From positions 1-36,708 of the forward strand of contig DAOUQC010000051.1 of assembly GCA_030625775.1 (NCBI GenBank): a DNA stretch of 36,708 nt, given 5' to 3'. The notes below the pieces were generated by a model that had not been told where the DNA came from, searched no databases, and saw nothing but the letters and a program-made list of their open reading frames with translations. Below are positions 16,987 to 26,200 of the stretch, one piece after another (the first letter of the stretch is position 1; each line of letters opens with the position of its first letter). The stretch comes from Verrucomicrobiota bacterium. Its GTDB lineage: Bacteria; Verrucomicrobiota; Verrucomicrobiia; Verrucomicrobiales; DEV007. The position numbers and the translations under genes were made by a program.

Positions 16987-17559
16987 TTATAAATTTTTCC
17001 CTGCACCCTCTCCCTTCTCTTGCTGCATAACCAACTGCAGCCGTCGTGACACACACTTCATTAAATTTGTTTTTGTGCGGAAGAGCTGCTGCGATACCGC
17101 ATTGGCTGTTATTCCCACTTCTTTCGCGATCCGGCCCACCCCCTTCTGATCCACATAACGCTCAGCAAGCATGCTCTTAAGTTTATCAGGCAGAAGACGC
17201 ATGCACTCCCTAAGTGCTTCGCGACGGTCCTCAAAATGGTCGCTGCGCAGCTCGGCGGTTGTCGCCATTTTTTCTAATAAATCGGCATCAAACAAAATCC
17301 GCTCCCGCCCCATCGTTCGACGCTGGGTCAACACCTCAAAATAAGCCACCCTCCTCGCCCAGGCAGAAAAGCTGGTGCCCAGCTGGAAGTCTTTTGCTTT
17401 TTTCAACAATACCAGATTGGTTTGCTGCAAAACATCTTTGGCAACATCGGGATTCGATACCAAAGAGCGGATATAAGCCAGCAAACGTGTCTGGTGCGAG
17501 ACCATCAACTCGGTGAAATCCATCAATGTTTCAGGGTTGCATGTGGGCTCCGGTTTCAT
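16987..17559 (-). CDS. ECF RNA polymerase sigma factor, Rhodopirellula/Verrucomicrobium type
   Basis: 190 residues. Region 2 is about residues 15-85 (FTELMVSHQTRLLAYIRSLV, then VLQQTNLVLLKKAKDFQLGTSFSAWARRVAYFE). Region 4 is about 115-170, ending in a helix-turn-helix VGRIAKEVGITANAVSQQLFRTKTNL. The DVLQQTNLVLLKKA segment, in place of the DVTQEVFL type, is characteristic of the Planctomycete/Verrucomicrobial family (TIGR02989 type). Starts at 17559 (MKPEP) or at the internal ATG 17523 (MDFTE) are both possible. It heads the operon with the anti-sigma-like fusion and DUF1501 protein and probably controls that operon. Divergent from the SHD1-like secreted protein gene. Confidence 0.9.
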   Translation of the reverse strand: MKPEPTCNPETLMDFTELMVSHQTRLLAYIRSLVSNPDVAKDVLQQTNLVLLKKAKDFQLGTSFSAWARRVAYFEVLTQRRTMGRERILFDADLLEKMATTAELRSDHFEDRREALRECMRLLPDKLKSMLAERYVDQKGVGRIAKEVGITANAVSQQLFRTKTNLMKCVSRRLQLVMQQEKGEGAGKNL

Positions 17560-17788
17560 GAATGATCAATTCGAAATCATACGATTTACAAGGATAAAGC
17601 GTCATTACTCCAACTATGAACTCCAATATATTGCTATATCTTACGCAAAATTAACCTTTTTCTGTGAGTGTGCCTCTATAGAAGGCAAAAAAGCTTTATC
17701 CTGCAAGGATCACGGCAATGCTCCAGCCAGTCCTGCAATCAGATATTCAACGCTTCTGCTGCCCTGACTGTCGAATCAAAAAGAAACC
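17560..17788. promoter_or_regulatory. Divergent intergenic region between ECF sigma and SHD1-like genes
   Basis: 229 bp, visibly more AT-rich than its flanks. It must hold the promoter of the sigma operon and probably that of the SHD1-like gene. A 10-bp perfect palindrome CAATATATTG lies at 17624-17633. I could not pick convincing -35/-10 pairs. The ECF recognition motif cannot be read without comparing other targets. Confidence 0.4.
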
Positions 17789-18685
17789 ATGTCCTTTTTT
17801 TCCTCAACTCTGACGAATCACTTTCATCCACGCCTTATTGCGACTCTGTGCCTGGTGTTCTTTACCCCTGCGTGGCTTTGCCTGGCCGCCCAGGAAAAAG
17901 AATATCACCTCTTTACTGACAAAAAAGCGCAAACCATAGAGGCCAATTTACTTTCAATCAGCCAGGATAAAAGCAAAGCCACCATCCAGCGTAAAGATGG
18001 AAAAAAATTCGAACTGCCCATCCTCAGTCTCAGCCTTGATGATCAATTATTCATCAAAAACTGGCTGATAATCAATCCACTGCAATCGAATTATAATCTG
18101 GAAATCAATTTTATAAAACATCAGGAAAGTACCGAGCGGATCGAAGTTCTCAACTATGAATTCAAGTGGATCACTGATCCTACCTCTTTTGAAATTACCA
18201 TCAAAAACCTGTCCCGAATCCAGTTGGCTGGCGCCTCACTTGAGTATTACGTGATCGTTGAGCAAGCAGTGTACACCAACCCCCTCCCAATTGCCGACCA
18301 GAAGACATACGAAGTGAAGGAGTGGTGGTATTCCCATGAACCCACTACCCCGGTCAAACGCAGAAAAGGGAAAAAGCTTACTGCTCAAAAACCCCTGTGG
18401 CTGATTCATGGAGAAACAAAATTAGAAGATCTGGCCTACAATCACACCGAGAAGATCAAAACGCAGTCCTTTCCTGTTCGAGAAATTTCCCAAAGTACCA
18501 GCACAACTCCCCCTAGGGACAGCATCCTTGGTTCGATTATCAAAATTACCGATAAAGACGGCAACCTGATCAGTTTGCACCGTTCGTCTGACAACAAAAT
18601 ACTAAAACAAAGCTGGGAGAGCATCAGCAAAATGCCACCGGGTGATCGTTCGGGGGTCCCCCAGGCTGACCCAAATTCCCAGTAA
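17789..18685 (+). CDS. Secreted SHD1-like domain protein of unknown function
   Basis: 298 residues. A signal peptide is visible (LIATLCLVFFTPAWLCLAAQ, about residues 16-35). Residues about 38-92 form an SHD1-like domain: HLFTDKKAQTIEANLLSIS, then ATIQRKDGKKFELPILSLSLDDQLFIKNWL, the pattern frequently annotated as SHD1 in Verrucomicrobia and Planctomycetes. The rest (100-275) looks like a beta-rich domain unknown to me; it ends with SIIKITDKDGNLISLHRSSDNKILKQSW, a motif seen in similar secreted proteins. The tail (PPGDRSGVPQADPNSQ) is low in structure. The ATG is preceded by an A/G-rich AAAAAGAAACC. It overlaps an antisense open frame on the minus strand at its 3' end. Function unknown. Confidence 0.72.
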   Translation: MSFFSSTLTNHFHPRLIATLCLVFFTPAWLCLAAQEKEYHLFTDKKAQTIEANLLSISQDKSKATIQRKDGKKFELPILSLSLDDQLFIKNWLIINPLQSNYNLEINFIKHQESTERIEVLNYEFKWITDPTSFEITIKNLSRIQLAGASLEYYVIVEQAVYTNPLPIADQKTYEVKEWWYSHEPTTPVKRRKGKKLTAQKPLWLIHGETKLEDLAYNHTEKIKTQSFPVREISQSTSTTPPRDSILGSIIKITDKDGNLISLHRSSDNKILKQSWESISKMPPGDRSGVPQADPNSQ

Positions 18686-18891
18686 TCCGGCATACGCCTG
18701 CCTACAACCACGAAGCCAGACCCATCATCAAGTCTCTCCCCATCCGGGAGATCATTCAGAAAGGTTGCCCGCCACACAAAAACGAACCACTTGTTGTGAT
18801 AGGGACCCGAGTAATATTCGAGATGTCCCTGTGAGATTGAAAACAGGCCATTGATCTTCGCCTGGCACTTTATCGTATAACGAAATTCCAA
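18442..18891 (-). other. Questionable open frame antisense to the SHD1-like gene end
   Basis: A 149-codon minus-strand frame begins at a TTG (18891) just after the stop of the alpha/beta hydrolase gene and runs 244 bp into the antisense of the SHD1-like gene. Its first 70 residues (for example GHLEYYSGPYHNKWFVF and FLNDLPDGERLDDGSGF) look protein-like; the remainder, antisense to the SHD1 gene, is hydrophobic and looks like shadow. It could be a decayed gene remnant filling the 213 bp between two convergent genes, or chance. No family recognised. Confidence 0.2.
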
Positions 18892-18898
18892 CTTCGTT

Positions 18899-19840
18899 TT
18901 ACTTTAACAACACCTTGAACAGAAAGTCATTCGCATTGGCATACTTATCTGACTTGGACACCCCTTGAATAAGCAGGTGACATTCGTGCCCGACACCATC
19001 AGATTTTTCCTTCAGCTTCACCCCGTAAACCGGATGATGAATGCCGTGCCCTGAATTTTTTGAAGGTAAGGTCATGTCGTTACCGTAAGTCATTAACAAA
19101 GGCGGATCATCCTTGCTCACGTGATTGTAGGGTGAAAATTCAACAAAAAAAGCCTTGTGTTTGTCGTAATTTTCCAAAGCTCCCTCCATGGTCTCCTCCC
19201 CCACAGCCATATTGATCATGCGATGCTTGAGAACATTCGGCCCCAACCATGGTTCGATCACCTTGGGGTCAATCGACGTCTGCCCGCCCCTGACGGCAGC
19301 TCCCTGCACCCGGGTGGACTCACGTAGAACCGGATCCTTGGATTCTGGATCAGCCAGATCATCATGCAACAGGATCCACATCGAAGTGCAGGCCCCTGCA
19401 CTGCCACCAGTCAAAGCGATGCGGTTTTTATCAATGTTCCATTCCGTTGCTTTGGATCGAATAAACTGAATCGCACGAGCCGCATCGTGAACCGGTGCCG
19501 GCAATGGGGCCTCTCCGCTCAAACGATAGTTTACCGCCGCCACGGATATTCCTTTATCCAGAAAGGGTTTGATTCCTGGGCCAGACTTGGATTTGTCACC
19601 CCCCACCCATCCTCCACCGTGAATGTAAACCAATAGCGGTCGCGGTCCCTCACCCTCAGCTTTCCAGAAATCCAAGACGTTCATCTCATGAGGCCCATAG
19701 GAAACTTCCGCAACCGTTGGCGACAAAGCGACAGGTTCGTCAACGGCCTTAAGCGGACACGCACAAAAACCCAGTAAAAGAAGCGCAAGTACAGTCAAAT
19801 ATTTCATAGGAGGTAATAGAAAAAGGGATTTAAAATTCAT
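18899..19840 (-). CDS. Exported alpha/beta hydrolase, carboxylesterase (BD-FAE-like) type
   Basis: 313 residues from ATG 19840; the internal ATG at 19807 (MKYLTVLALLLLGFCAC) is an equally good start that places the signal peptide at residue 1. The hydrolase carries the oxyanion motif HGGGW (74-78) and nucleophile elbow GGSAG (145-149, Ser147). Candidate Asp and His lie in MTYGNDMTLP and in GVGHECHLL near the C-terminus. This is the arrangement of acyl-carbohydrate esterases and feruloyl/acetyl-xylan-esterase-like enzymes, so de-esterification of polysaccharides outside the cytoplasm is likely. The cysteine in GFCAC is not in a good lipobox. Divergent from the phosphate transporter and convergent with the SHD1-like gene. 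Substrate not determinable. Confidence 0.85.
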   Translation of the reverse strand: MNFKSLFLLPPMKYLTVLALLLLGFCACPLKAVDEPVALSPTVAEVSYGPHEMNVLDFWKAEGEGPRPLLVYIHGGGWVGGDKSKSGPGIKPFLDKGISVAAVNYRLSGEAPLPAPVHDAARAIQFIRSKATEWNIDKNRIALTGGSAGACTSMWILLHDDLADPESKDPVLRESTRVQGAAVRGGQTSIDPKVIEPWLGPNVLKHRMINMAVGEETMEGALENYDKHKAFFVEFSPYNHVSKDDPPLLMTYGNDMTLPSKNSGHGIHHPVYGVKLKEKSDGVGHECHLLIQGVSKSDKYANANDFLFKVLLK

Positions 19841-19948
19841 CGCGACACTTTAAGCAAGCGCCACCGGAAGAGTAAAGATATATAAATCACCTCTCCCCCG
19901 CGTAAACTTCATGTGTTGCCTCGGGCAGTGGAAGGCGACTGTCTCATC

Positions 19949-19960
19949 CCACAATTGTGG
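19949..19960. promoter_or_regulatory. Perfect 12-bp palindrome upstream of the Na/Pi transporter
   Basis: CCACAATTGTGG is self-complementary over all 12 bases. It lies in the roughly 190 bp divergent spacer between the esterase and phosphate transporter genes, about 75 bp upstream of the transporter ATG. A dimeric regulator site is possible. It does not resemble the direct-repeat Pho box. Confidence 0.3.
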
Positions 19961-20034
19961 AACTCGGATCATGGTGAATATTCCAACTTCTGGCTAGTGG
20001 ACATTTGACTCAATCAGAACGAATTTCACCAAAG

Positions 20035-21612
20035 ATGGAAGCACTTTTTCAGGCGATTGGAGGTTTCGGACTGTTCCTGTTCGGCATGGGCATCATGACC
20101 TCCGGTTTAAAAAATCTGGCAGGGAAACGCCTGGTCCAATGGCTGGGACGAGCCACTCGAACTCCCCTGTCAGGTTCGATCACTGGCGCCACCTTCACCG
20201 CTATCGTTCAGTCATCGAGCGCGACAACAGTGGTCGCGATGGGTTTTGTCGGAGCTGGCCTGATCACTTTCTCCCAATCACTCGGCATTCTCTTCGGAGC
20301 GAATATTGGCACCACGGTTACAGGATGGATCGTGGCAGTGGTGGGATTTAAATTGAAACTGGGAACGGCCGCGCTTCCTCTTCTCCTGATCGCCTCTTTT
20401 CTTTATATGGCAAAAAAACATCCTGTGCTCCGCGGATGGGGCAAAGCTCTGGCAGGATTCGCGCTGATTTTTTTAGGGATTTCCTACCTGCAAACCGGGC
20501 TGGCTGGTGCGCGCGACTGGATTGACCTCAGCGGCTTTGATGCGGGAAGCATCAGAGGGAGGGTGATTCTACTCTTACTCGGTGCTGCCCTGACACTTAT
20601 CACCCAGTCATCGAGCGCCACCGTCGCAGCCGCCCTGACAGCATTGCATACAGGTGTAATTGATCTGCCTCAGGCCGCAGCGGTCATCATCGGTGCAGAT
20701 ATCGGCACCACCGCGACGGCAGCTCTGGCCACCATAGGCGGCAACACAGGATCACGACGAACGGGTTTTGCTCACGTCATTTACAATCTTCTCACTGGTA
20801 TCGGGGCTTTTCTTTTTCTGCCTCTCTATCTCTGGTTATGGAAATCCTATGCCCCGGAAATGACGGAGAATTCACCTGAAATTGTCGCCGTCGCTTTCCA
20901 CACTGTATTCAATTTTATAGGTGTCGTCGTGGCACTGCCCTTCACAAATCAATTTGCCCGCTTCATAGAACGACTGTTTCCGAAGCGTGAGGACCCTTTG
21001 AGTGCTGCACTGAATCCAAAGTTGCTCGCAATTCCTGATGCCGCAATAGGTGCTCTTGAAACCTCCGCCCGCGCCGTAAGTTCAGCCGCTCTGCAACTGG
21101 CCGGCATCCTTTTGTCAGATGGAAATGTTCGCCAGGCAAATCACCCACCGAATGAGATACTGAAAGCAATCTCCAAAGCCCGGGCCTTCGCTGTCAGCAT
21201 AGGAAAATCAGCAAACGAAGAAGACCTCGATCTGAAAACCTTGTTCGCCTTGCTGCATGTCATAGATCATTGTGAACGCCTTACGGAACGCCTGCTGGAT
21301 TCGCGTTTTGATGACCTCGAACACCAGGAAAAATTTCAAGAAATCAGCAAAAGACTGGCAAAACTTTTCACAGATCTGGCAACAGAAATCGATGCGGCAC
21401 AGCCTATTAAAATGGAACCTGGACTCAATTCAACGGCCACTGAGTTAGAGCTCGACAAAAACCAAATCCGCTCCCATTTGATCAGCAGGGCTGCCAAAGG
21501 AGAACTGACGGATGATGAACTGGACCAGGCCCTTGATGGAGCGCGATGGCTTCGTCGCCTGGCTTACCACAGCTGGCGCATCGAAGCCTACTGGCGGGAA
21601 ATCCAAGGCTGA
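20035..21612 (+). CDS. Na+/phosphate cotransporter with C-terminal PhoU-like domain
   Basis: 525 residues from ATG 20035. A TTG at 20005 would add ten polar residues, but MEALFQAIGGFGLFLFGMGIMTSGLK matches the usual N-terminus of the family. Two inverted repeats carry the hallmark QSSSATT (59-65) and QSSSATV (191-197), each followed by GANIGTT or GADIGTT. About eight hydrophobic spans occupy residues 1-310. The C-terminal 200 residues are helical and PhoU-like (AIGALETSARAVSSAALQLAG). The family couples sodium entry to phosphate uptake or export across the inner membrane. It stands alone, convergent with the sulfatase operon 55 bp away. A palindrome lies upstream. The substrate call rests on family knowledge. 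Confidence 0.9.
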   Translation: MEALFQAIGGFGLFLFGMGIMTSGLKNLAGKRLVQWLGRATRTPLSGSITGATFTAIVQSSSATTVVAMGFVGAGLITFSQSLGILFGANIGTTVTGWIVAVVGFKLKLGTAALPLLLIASFLYMAKKHPVLRGWGKALAGFALIFLGISYLQTGLAGARDWIDLSGFDAGSIRGRVILLLLGAALTLITQSSSATVAAALTALHTGVIDLPQAAAVIIGADIGTTATAALATIGGNTGSRRTGFAHVIYNLLTGIGAFLFLPLYLWLWKSYAPEMTENSPEIVAVAFHTVFNFIGVVVALPFTNQFARFIERLFPKREDPLSAALNPKLLAIPDAAIGALETSARAVSSAALQLAGILLSDGNVRQANHPPNEILKAISKARAFAVSIGKSANEEDLDLKTLFALLHVIDHCERLTERLLDSRFDDLEHQEKFQEISKRLAKLFTDLATEIDAAQPIKMEPGLNSTATELELDKNQIRSHLISRAAKGELTDDELDQALDGARWLRRLAYHSWRIEAYWREIQG

Positions 21613-21667
21613 CACCCCCTCTTCAATGAAATATATCCTTACCATGAGCCGAGGCGAAGCTTGAGCT

Positions 21668-23215
21668 CTATTCCTTCATCGCTTTCCTCCACTGCGAAAA
21701 ACTCTTCAAATAGGACCAGCTAAAATCCTTCTGCCTGCGGTATTTCATATCTCGATTACCCAGTTGCTCCGCCACAAAAGCCTCCACGTTTTTCTGCTCA
21801 AGAAAGGGATCGCGTGTGTGTTTTTGAAGATCGACCAGCCCCTTGATCAAGCGGGCTTTGGTTTCAGCGTAAGCCGGATCATCCGCCAGATTATTCCATT
21901 CGTATGGATCCTCTTTTAGATCATAAAGCTCGTAACGCGGCGGACTCGACCAGAGGGCAAAGGCCTTTTTTACAGTGGGGCTCACGGTCGCCTGATCATC
22001 AGCGGTCGCTCCTGAAATAACAAAATGTTGATGTGATTCATCAAGATAACTACCGGAGATGAGATTTTTTGTGCCGGGCCTTGGACTCGAAATCAATTTG
22101 TAACGATCGTCACGAAGGGAATGTTGAATGAAACAATTGCGAGGGAAAGAACCGGTAGTAAACCCAAAAATATATTTACGCCACTTATCCGGCGTAGATC
22201 CAACTAACAAAGGTTTCAAATCCCAGCCTGGCAAATTGGAGGGTGCTGCGATCCCCGCTGCTGCCAGCGACGTCGGCAACAGGTCAACCGTAGAGACGAG
22301 TTCCTTTCTCACTAAGCCAGCCTTCGCCACACCCGGCCAGCGAACAATCAAGGGCACGCGCAAAGCGCCTTCATAAACCGATCCTTTGCCGCGAGGAAAC
22401 TGCGCCCCATGATCCCCAAAATAAAAAATAATCGTATTATCCGCCTGCCCCGTTTTTTCCAACTCGGCCAGCAGCAAACCCACACCATCATCGAGCCTGG
22501 CAAGGCAGTTATAATAATTAGCCACCTCTTCACGTAGCCGTGGCGTATCCACTCCCACCCAAGGCATGGCTTTCACATCTTTTTCCGATACCGGATCAAC
22601 CGGGCGGCCATTGATTTTTTTAATAAAAGGGTGATGCGCATCCGGATAATTTACTGAGAGAAACCACGGCTTGTCTCCACTGGCTTTAAAAAATCCGGCT
22701 GCCTCCGCCGCATATTCTTCAACCGTTTGTTTGCGATTAAAATTAGCCCCACGAATCGTATGGGAATCAAAAGGGAAAGCATCCTCCGGATTTACATGCA
22801 GTTTGCCGATCAATCCGGCACGATACCCCTTAGCTTTGAACAGAGTCGCGAAGTTCGGCGTATTTTTTTTATAAAGCGCAAACTTGTGAGTTGCCAGACC
22901 GATCTGACCGTTCTGGTGCGGATACAGACCGGTGAGAAAACAAGCCCGTGAGGGTGAACACACCGAATAAGGAACAAAAGCATTTTCAAAACGAACCCCT
23001 TCCGTGGCAAGTTTATCAAGATTGGGCGTTCTCGCATACGGATCGCCATAACAACCCAGCTCCGGCCCGTTATCCTCGGAGACAATCAAGAGGATGTTCG
23101 GTGTTTTTGCGGCAGCGGACAGGCTGGCAAATAGGCCTGCCAGAAAAAGAACAAAAGCGGCAGGGAGTTTAGGAAGAGGAAAACAAATAGTATTCATGAT
23201 TAAAAGGAGATTCAC
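21668..23215 (-). CDS. Exported type I sulfatase
   Basis: 515 residues from GTG 23215, or 509 from ATG 23197; both keep the signal peptide (AAFVLFLAGLFASLSAAA). The GTG overlaps the stop of the upstream gene as GTGA. Sulfatase motifs: TPNILLIVSEDNGPELGCYGD (metal-binding Asp/Asn), the maturation site CSPSR (Cys86 from the GTG) followed by LTGLYPHQNG, IGKLHV and FYFGDHGAQFPRGKGSVYEGALRVPLIV. The Cys is converted to formylglycine in active enzymes. It should hydrolyse sulfate esters in the periplasm or outside; the substrate is probably a sulfated glycan. Third gene after the cyclase and the HzsA-like/FGE-like fusion. It converges with the phosphate transporter. Subfamily not assignable by eye. 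Confidence 0.92.
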   Translation of the reverse strand: MNLLLIMNTICFPLPKLPAAFVLFLAGLFASLSAAAKTPNILLIVSEDNGPELGCYGDPYARTPNLDKLATEGVRFENAFVPYSVCSPSRACFLTGLYPHQNGQIGLATHKFALYKKNTPNFATLFKAKGYRAGLIGKLHVNPEDAFPFDSHTIRGANFNRKQTVEEYAAEAAGFFKASGDKPWFLSVNYPDAHHPFIKKINGRPVDPVSEKDVKAMPWVGVDTPRLREEVANYYNCLARLDDGVGLLLAELEKTGQADNTIIFYFGDHGAQFPRGKGSVYEGALRVPLIVRWPGVAKAGLVRKELVSTVDLLPTSLAAAGIAAPSNLPGWDLKPLLVGSTPDKWRKYIFGFTTGSFPRNCFIQHSLRDDRYKLISSPRPGTKNLISGSYLDESHQHFVISGATADDQATVSPTVKKAFALWSSPPRYELYDLKEDPYEWNNLADDPAYAETKARLIKGLVDLQKHTRDPFLEQKNVEAFVAEQLGNRDMKYRRQKDFSWSYLKSFSQWRKAMKE

Positions 23216-26200
23216 TCCTCAACAATCACCCGGAAACCTACATTGTAAATCTGCTGGAACTGTGGATAGGAAAGTCGGAAACTGGCGGTAGCCCGGTAAG
23301 GACGGTCATGCCATGAACCACCTCTTACCACCCGCTTGCCTGACCGTTTCCCATCGGGGGAATTGCGTCCATCTTCAGCATAGGGATAAGACTCAAAACG
23401 GGAACGAGTCCATTCGGCTACATTGCCGTGCATATCATACAGTCCCCAGGGATTCGGCTGATACCCCTTGGTCAACCGTGGCAGCAGAGACCCATCGTCC
23501 ACACTTGTATCCTTGGGTATGTAGTCCATGTATTTGCTGGGATTTTTTATTATTGTCTGCCTGGAGTATGCGTCCGTTGCCGTTTCCATCACCATCTCAC
23601 TGATCCGCTGATCGGCCAGATTGGCATATGTCGCAAAATCAGTGCCCATCGCTCCAAACCAGAAAGGTTCTGCTTTGCCTGCACGGCAGGCCCACTCCCA
23701 CTGGGCTTCCGTTGGCAAAGTCACCTTCCTGCCCGTTTTTTCTGACAACCAGTGACAGAAAGCCACTGCTTTTTCCCAACTAAGCCTTACCGCCGGCATT
23801 TCCGGCAGGTTCATGTCATAGCCTCGTGCCCCAAACTGATAACCTTTCCATGATTCATCCCGGCTGTCGTGATTACGGTCAAAACAGCGCATCTGGGCAT
23901 TGCTCACTTCGGCCTCCGCCATGAAATAGCCTTTGGATATTTTTACCCGGGACATCGGCAATTCATCCAAAGCACCACTGCCAGAGCCCATGTTGAACGA
24001 TCCTGAGGGAATATATACCAACTTGATTTTTTGCCCCTGCCCCAGGTCGATGATTTGTGCATCCTTGCTCTCTTTGGCAATCTCGAACCGGGCCGACAAA
24101 AGCCCCTTCTTGCGCAACTCATTTTGCTTGCTCTGGTTCGGCATGATCGATTTCGGTTTTATCGGCTCAGCAGCTTGATGCTGGTGAAAGGAATCCACCC
24201 CGGCATACTTTTGACTGAGCTCATTGGCTCGTGTCATCGAATTCATCACACGCTCATGTTTTTTTGGCAGCTTACCCAAAACATCCTTACGGTAACCATG
24301 ATAAGGGGCATTAAAATCGATCCAGCAGATCAGCCGCGACCACTCATCTCCGCTCAGCTTTACTCCGTGGTGACCTTTTCTGAGTAACTGTACCAGCTCT
24401 GTAGTATCAGCGCTGAACTCCTTGGGGGTCAGAATCCGCATATCGCTCTCAATCCCAGCTCGCCGCACAAAACGATGCAGCTCACTATAAGCTATACTGA
24501 AACGACCGGCGTAATCAGCATTGGCCCGTCCAGAGTAAGTCATATCCCAGTCGTCGATCAGCTCTGCACTGAAATGGGGAATTGGTTTATCCTGGTATTC
24601 CAGACGTCGGCTTTCATAACGACCATCCGCCGCTTTGCCATCGTGACAGGAATTGCACTTACGCTCCAGAACCGGCTGGATCTCATGACGAAAACTGAAG
24701 GGACGCTGCTTTCCCAGCCAGGGAGTGATCGCCTGAGGTTGCACTGTCGCAGCGAGTGACATTTTAGGCTGTGGAGCTTCTCGACTACTTTCATGACAAC
24801 CTACGCAGGAAACCCGCTCACCGGGACGCCCCACGAACCAGGAACGCATGGTTTGCAGGGCCTGGCCGCTCTTGTCCAAAGGCTGGAGAAAAATCGGTGT
24901 ATTGGCGGGAATCTCAAAGGTGGCTGAACCGTCCTTGAACACCGGCACCGTACCCAGCACCCGCTTGATGTCCCAGGGGCCATCCATTCCGAGAGTGCCA
25001 ATGAGACCTCCACTGCCGTGAGGAGAAAAATGATATGCCCCCACCCGAAGGGCATCCACTTCTCCCCGGGGAACTCCCTTGAGGCCGGGTCCCTGGTAGA
25101 TATCCTGAATATAGACTGTCGCCGTCTTTTTCTCAGGGTCTACTCTGTCTGCGATAATCGGTGCGCTCTTCTCCCTGCGTAATGGCACAGGCTCAAACAA
25201 ACCCTGCCCCTCCATTTCCTTGATCAGGGTAATGTTATCAAATACATCCACCAGATAAATGCCCCATAGGCTGCCTGCTTTGGGCTTCATTGAAACCAGA
25301 AAATATTTCCCTGCTCCACGATGGCTGCCTTTTTCAGCCAGTGGAAAAGGATGGAGGATCTGCGGCCATACCCCATCCACCAGACGGTCCTTGACTTCCG
25401 CTACAACTTTTTTTCCGCGACCCGGAATTTCACACACAACACCTTCCGCCTCCCTCGTGCCCAGTTGCGGGTCGATTACCAGCATTCGTCCGGAACGGGA
25501 CAAGCCGTGATGACCAGTAGCGATACCAACAATTTGCGTTGCATGCCCTGGAATCGGACGAGCATAGAAGAAAGAATTAGGGAAATAGGAATTACTTCCA
25601 TAGTAAGATTTCTGAGAAGTGCCGTCAGGATTCATACTCATGACGATGCGGCTATTGGAGTGCACCATATCCGCGTATTCCCAACGCAAATACATGACCC
25701 GACCGTCATTCATAACTGTCGGACACCAGTCACTGTCCTGCTCGAAACAAAGTTGGTCGATTTTTTTGCTCTGGGGATTGAGACGATAAATACTAGCCAT
25801 GCGGGGCTGACCGTCAATGCAAGGCATGCCGAGGAAAGTAGCCGTGGATGTGAAAACCACTTCATCATTGGGCAGGTAACAGGCATCGTAGTGATCCACA
25901 TCGTTCCCATCATCTGGAGAGAGCTGGTTCAGCTCCCCTCCGGACACCTGCTTCTCAAAAAGTCGCCACACGCCCTTTTCATTGACCCCCGAAAACATCA
26001 GTTTCTCACCCGAAACATGAAGATCCACATCTGAGATCAACCCCCCATGCCCGGATTTGTGAATGCTACGCAGCACAGCATTTTTTTGTAAAAAATCCTC
26101 CAACACCGCAACCTCATTATCCCACCCCTTGCGTTGAGTGTCGCTCATGGTCGAAAAATTTCCATTGGGCATCCCAATCCCGCGACCCATTTTCTGGCGA

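Noticed and set aside
16985-17056. 24-residue extension of the cytochrome/DUF1549 fusion into the sigma gene
   Set aside because: It would overlap the end of the sigma gene in another frame; MSKQGVMKK at 16984 begins 2 bp after the sigma stop and starts the recognisable domain.
21613-21667. Terminator hairpin between the transporter and sulfatase ends
   Set aside because: Only 4-bp GAGC/GCTC pairing was found, with no T-run.
23212-24060. Working formylglycine-generating enzyme that activates the next-door sulfatase
   Set aside because: The RGGSW segment lacks the two catalytic Cys, so activity cannot be claimed from the fold alone.
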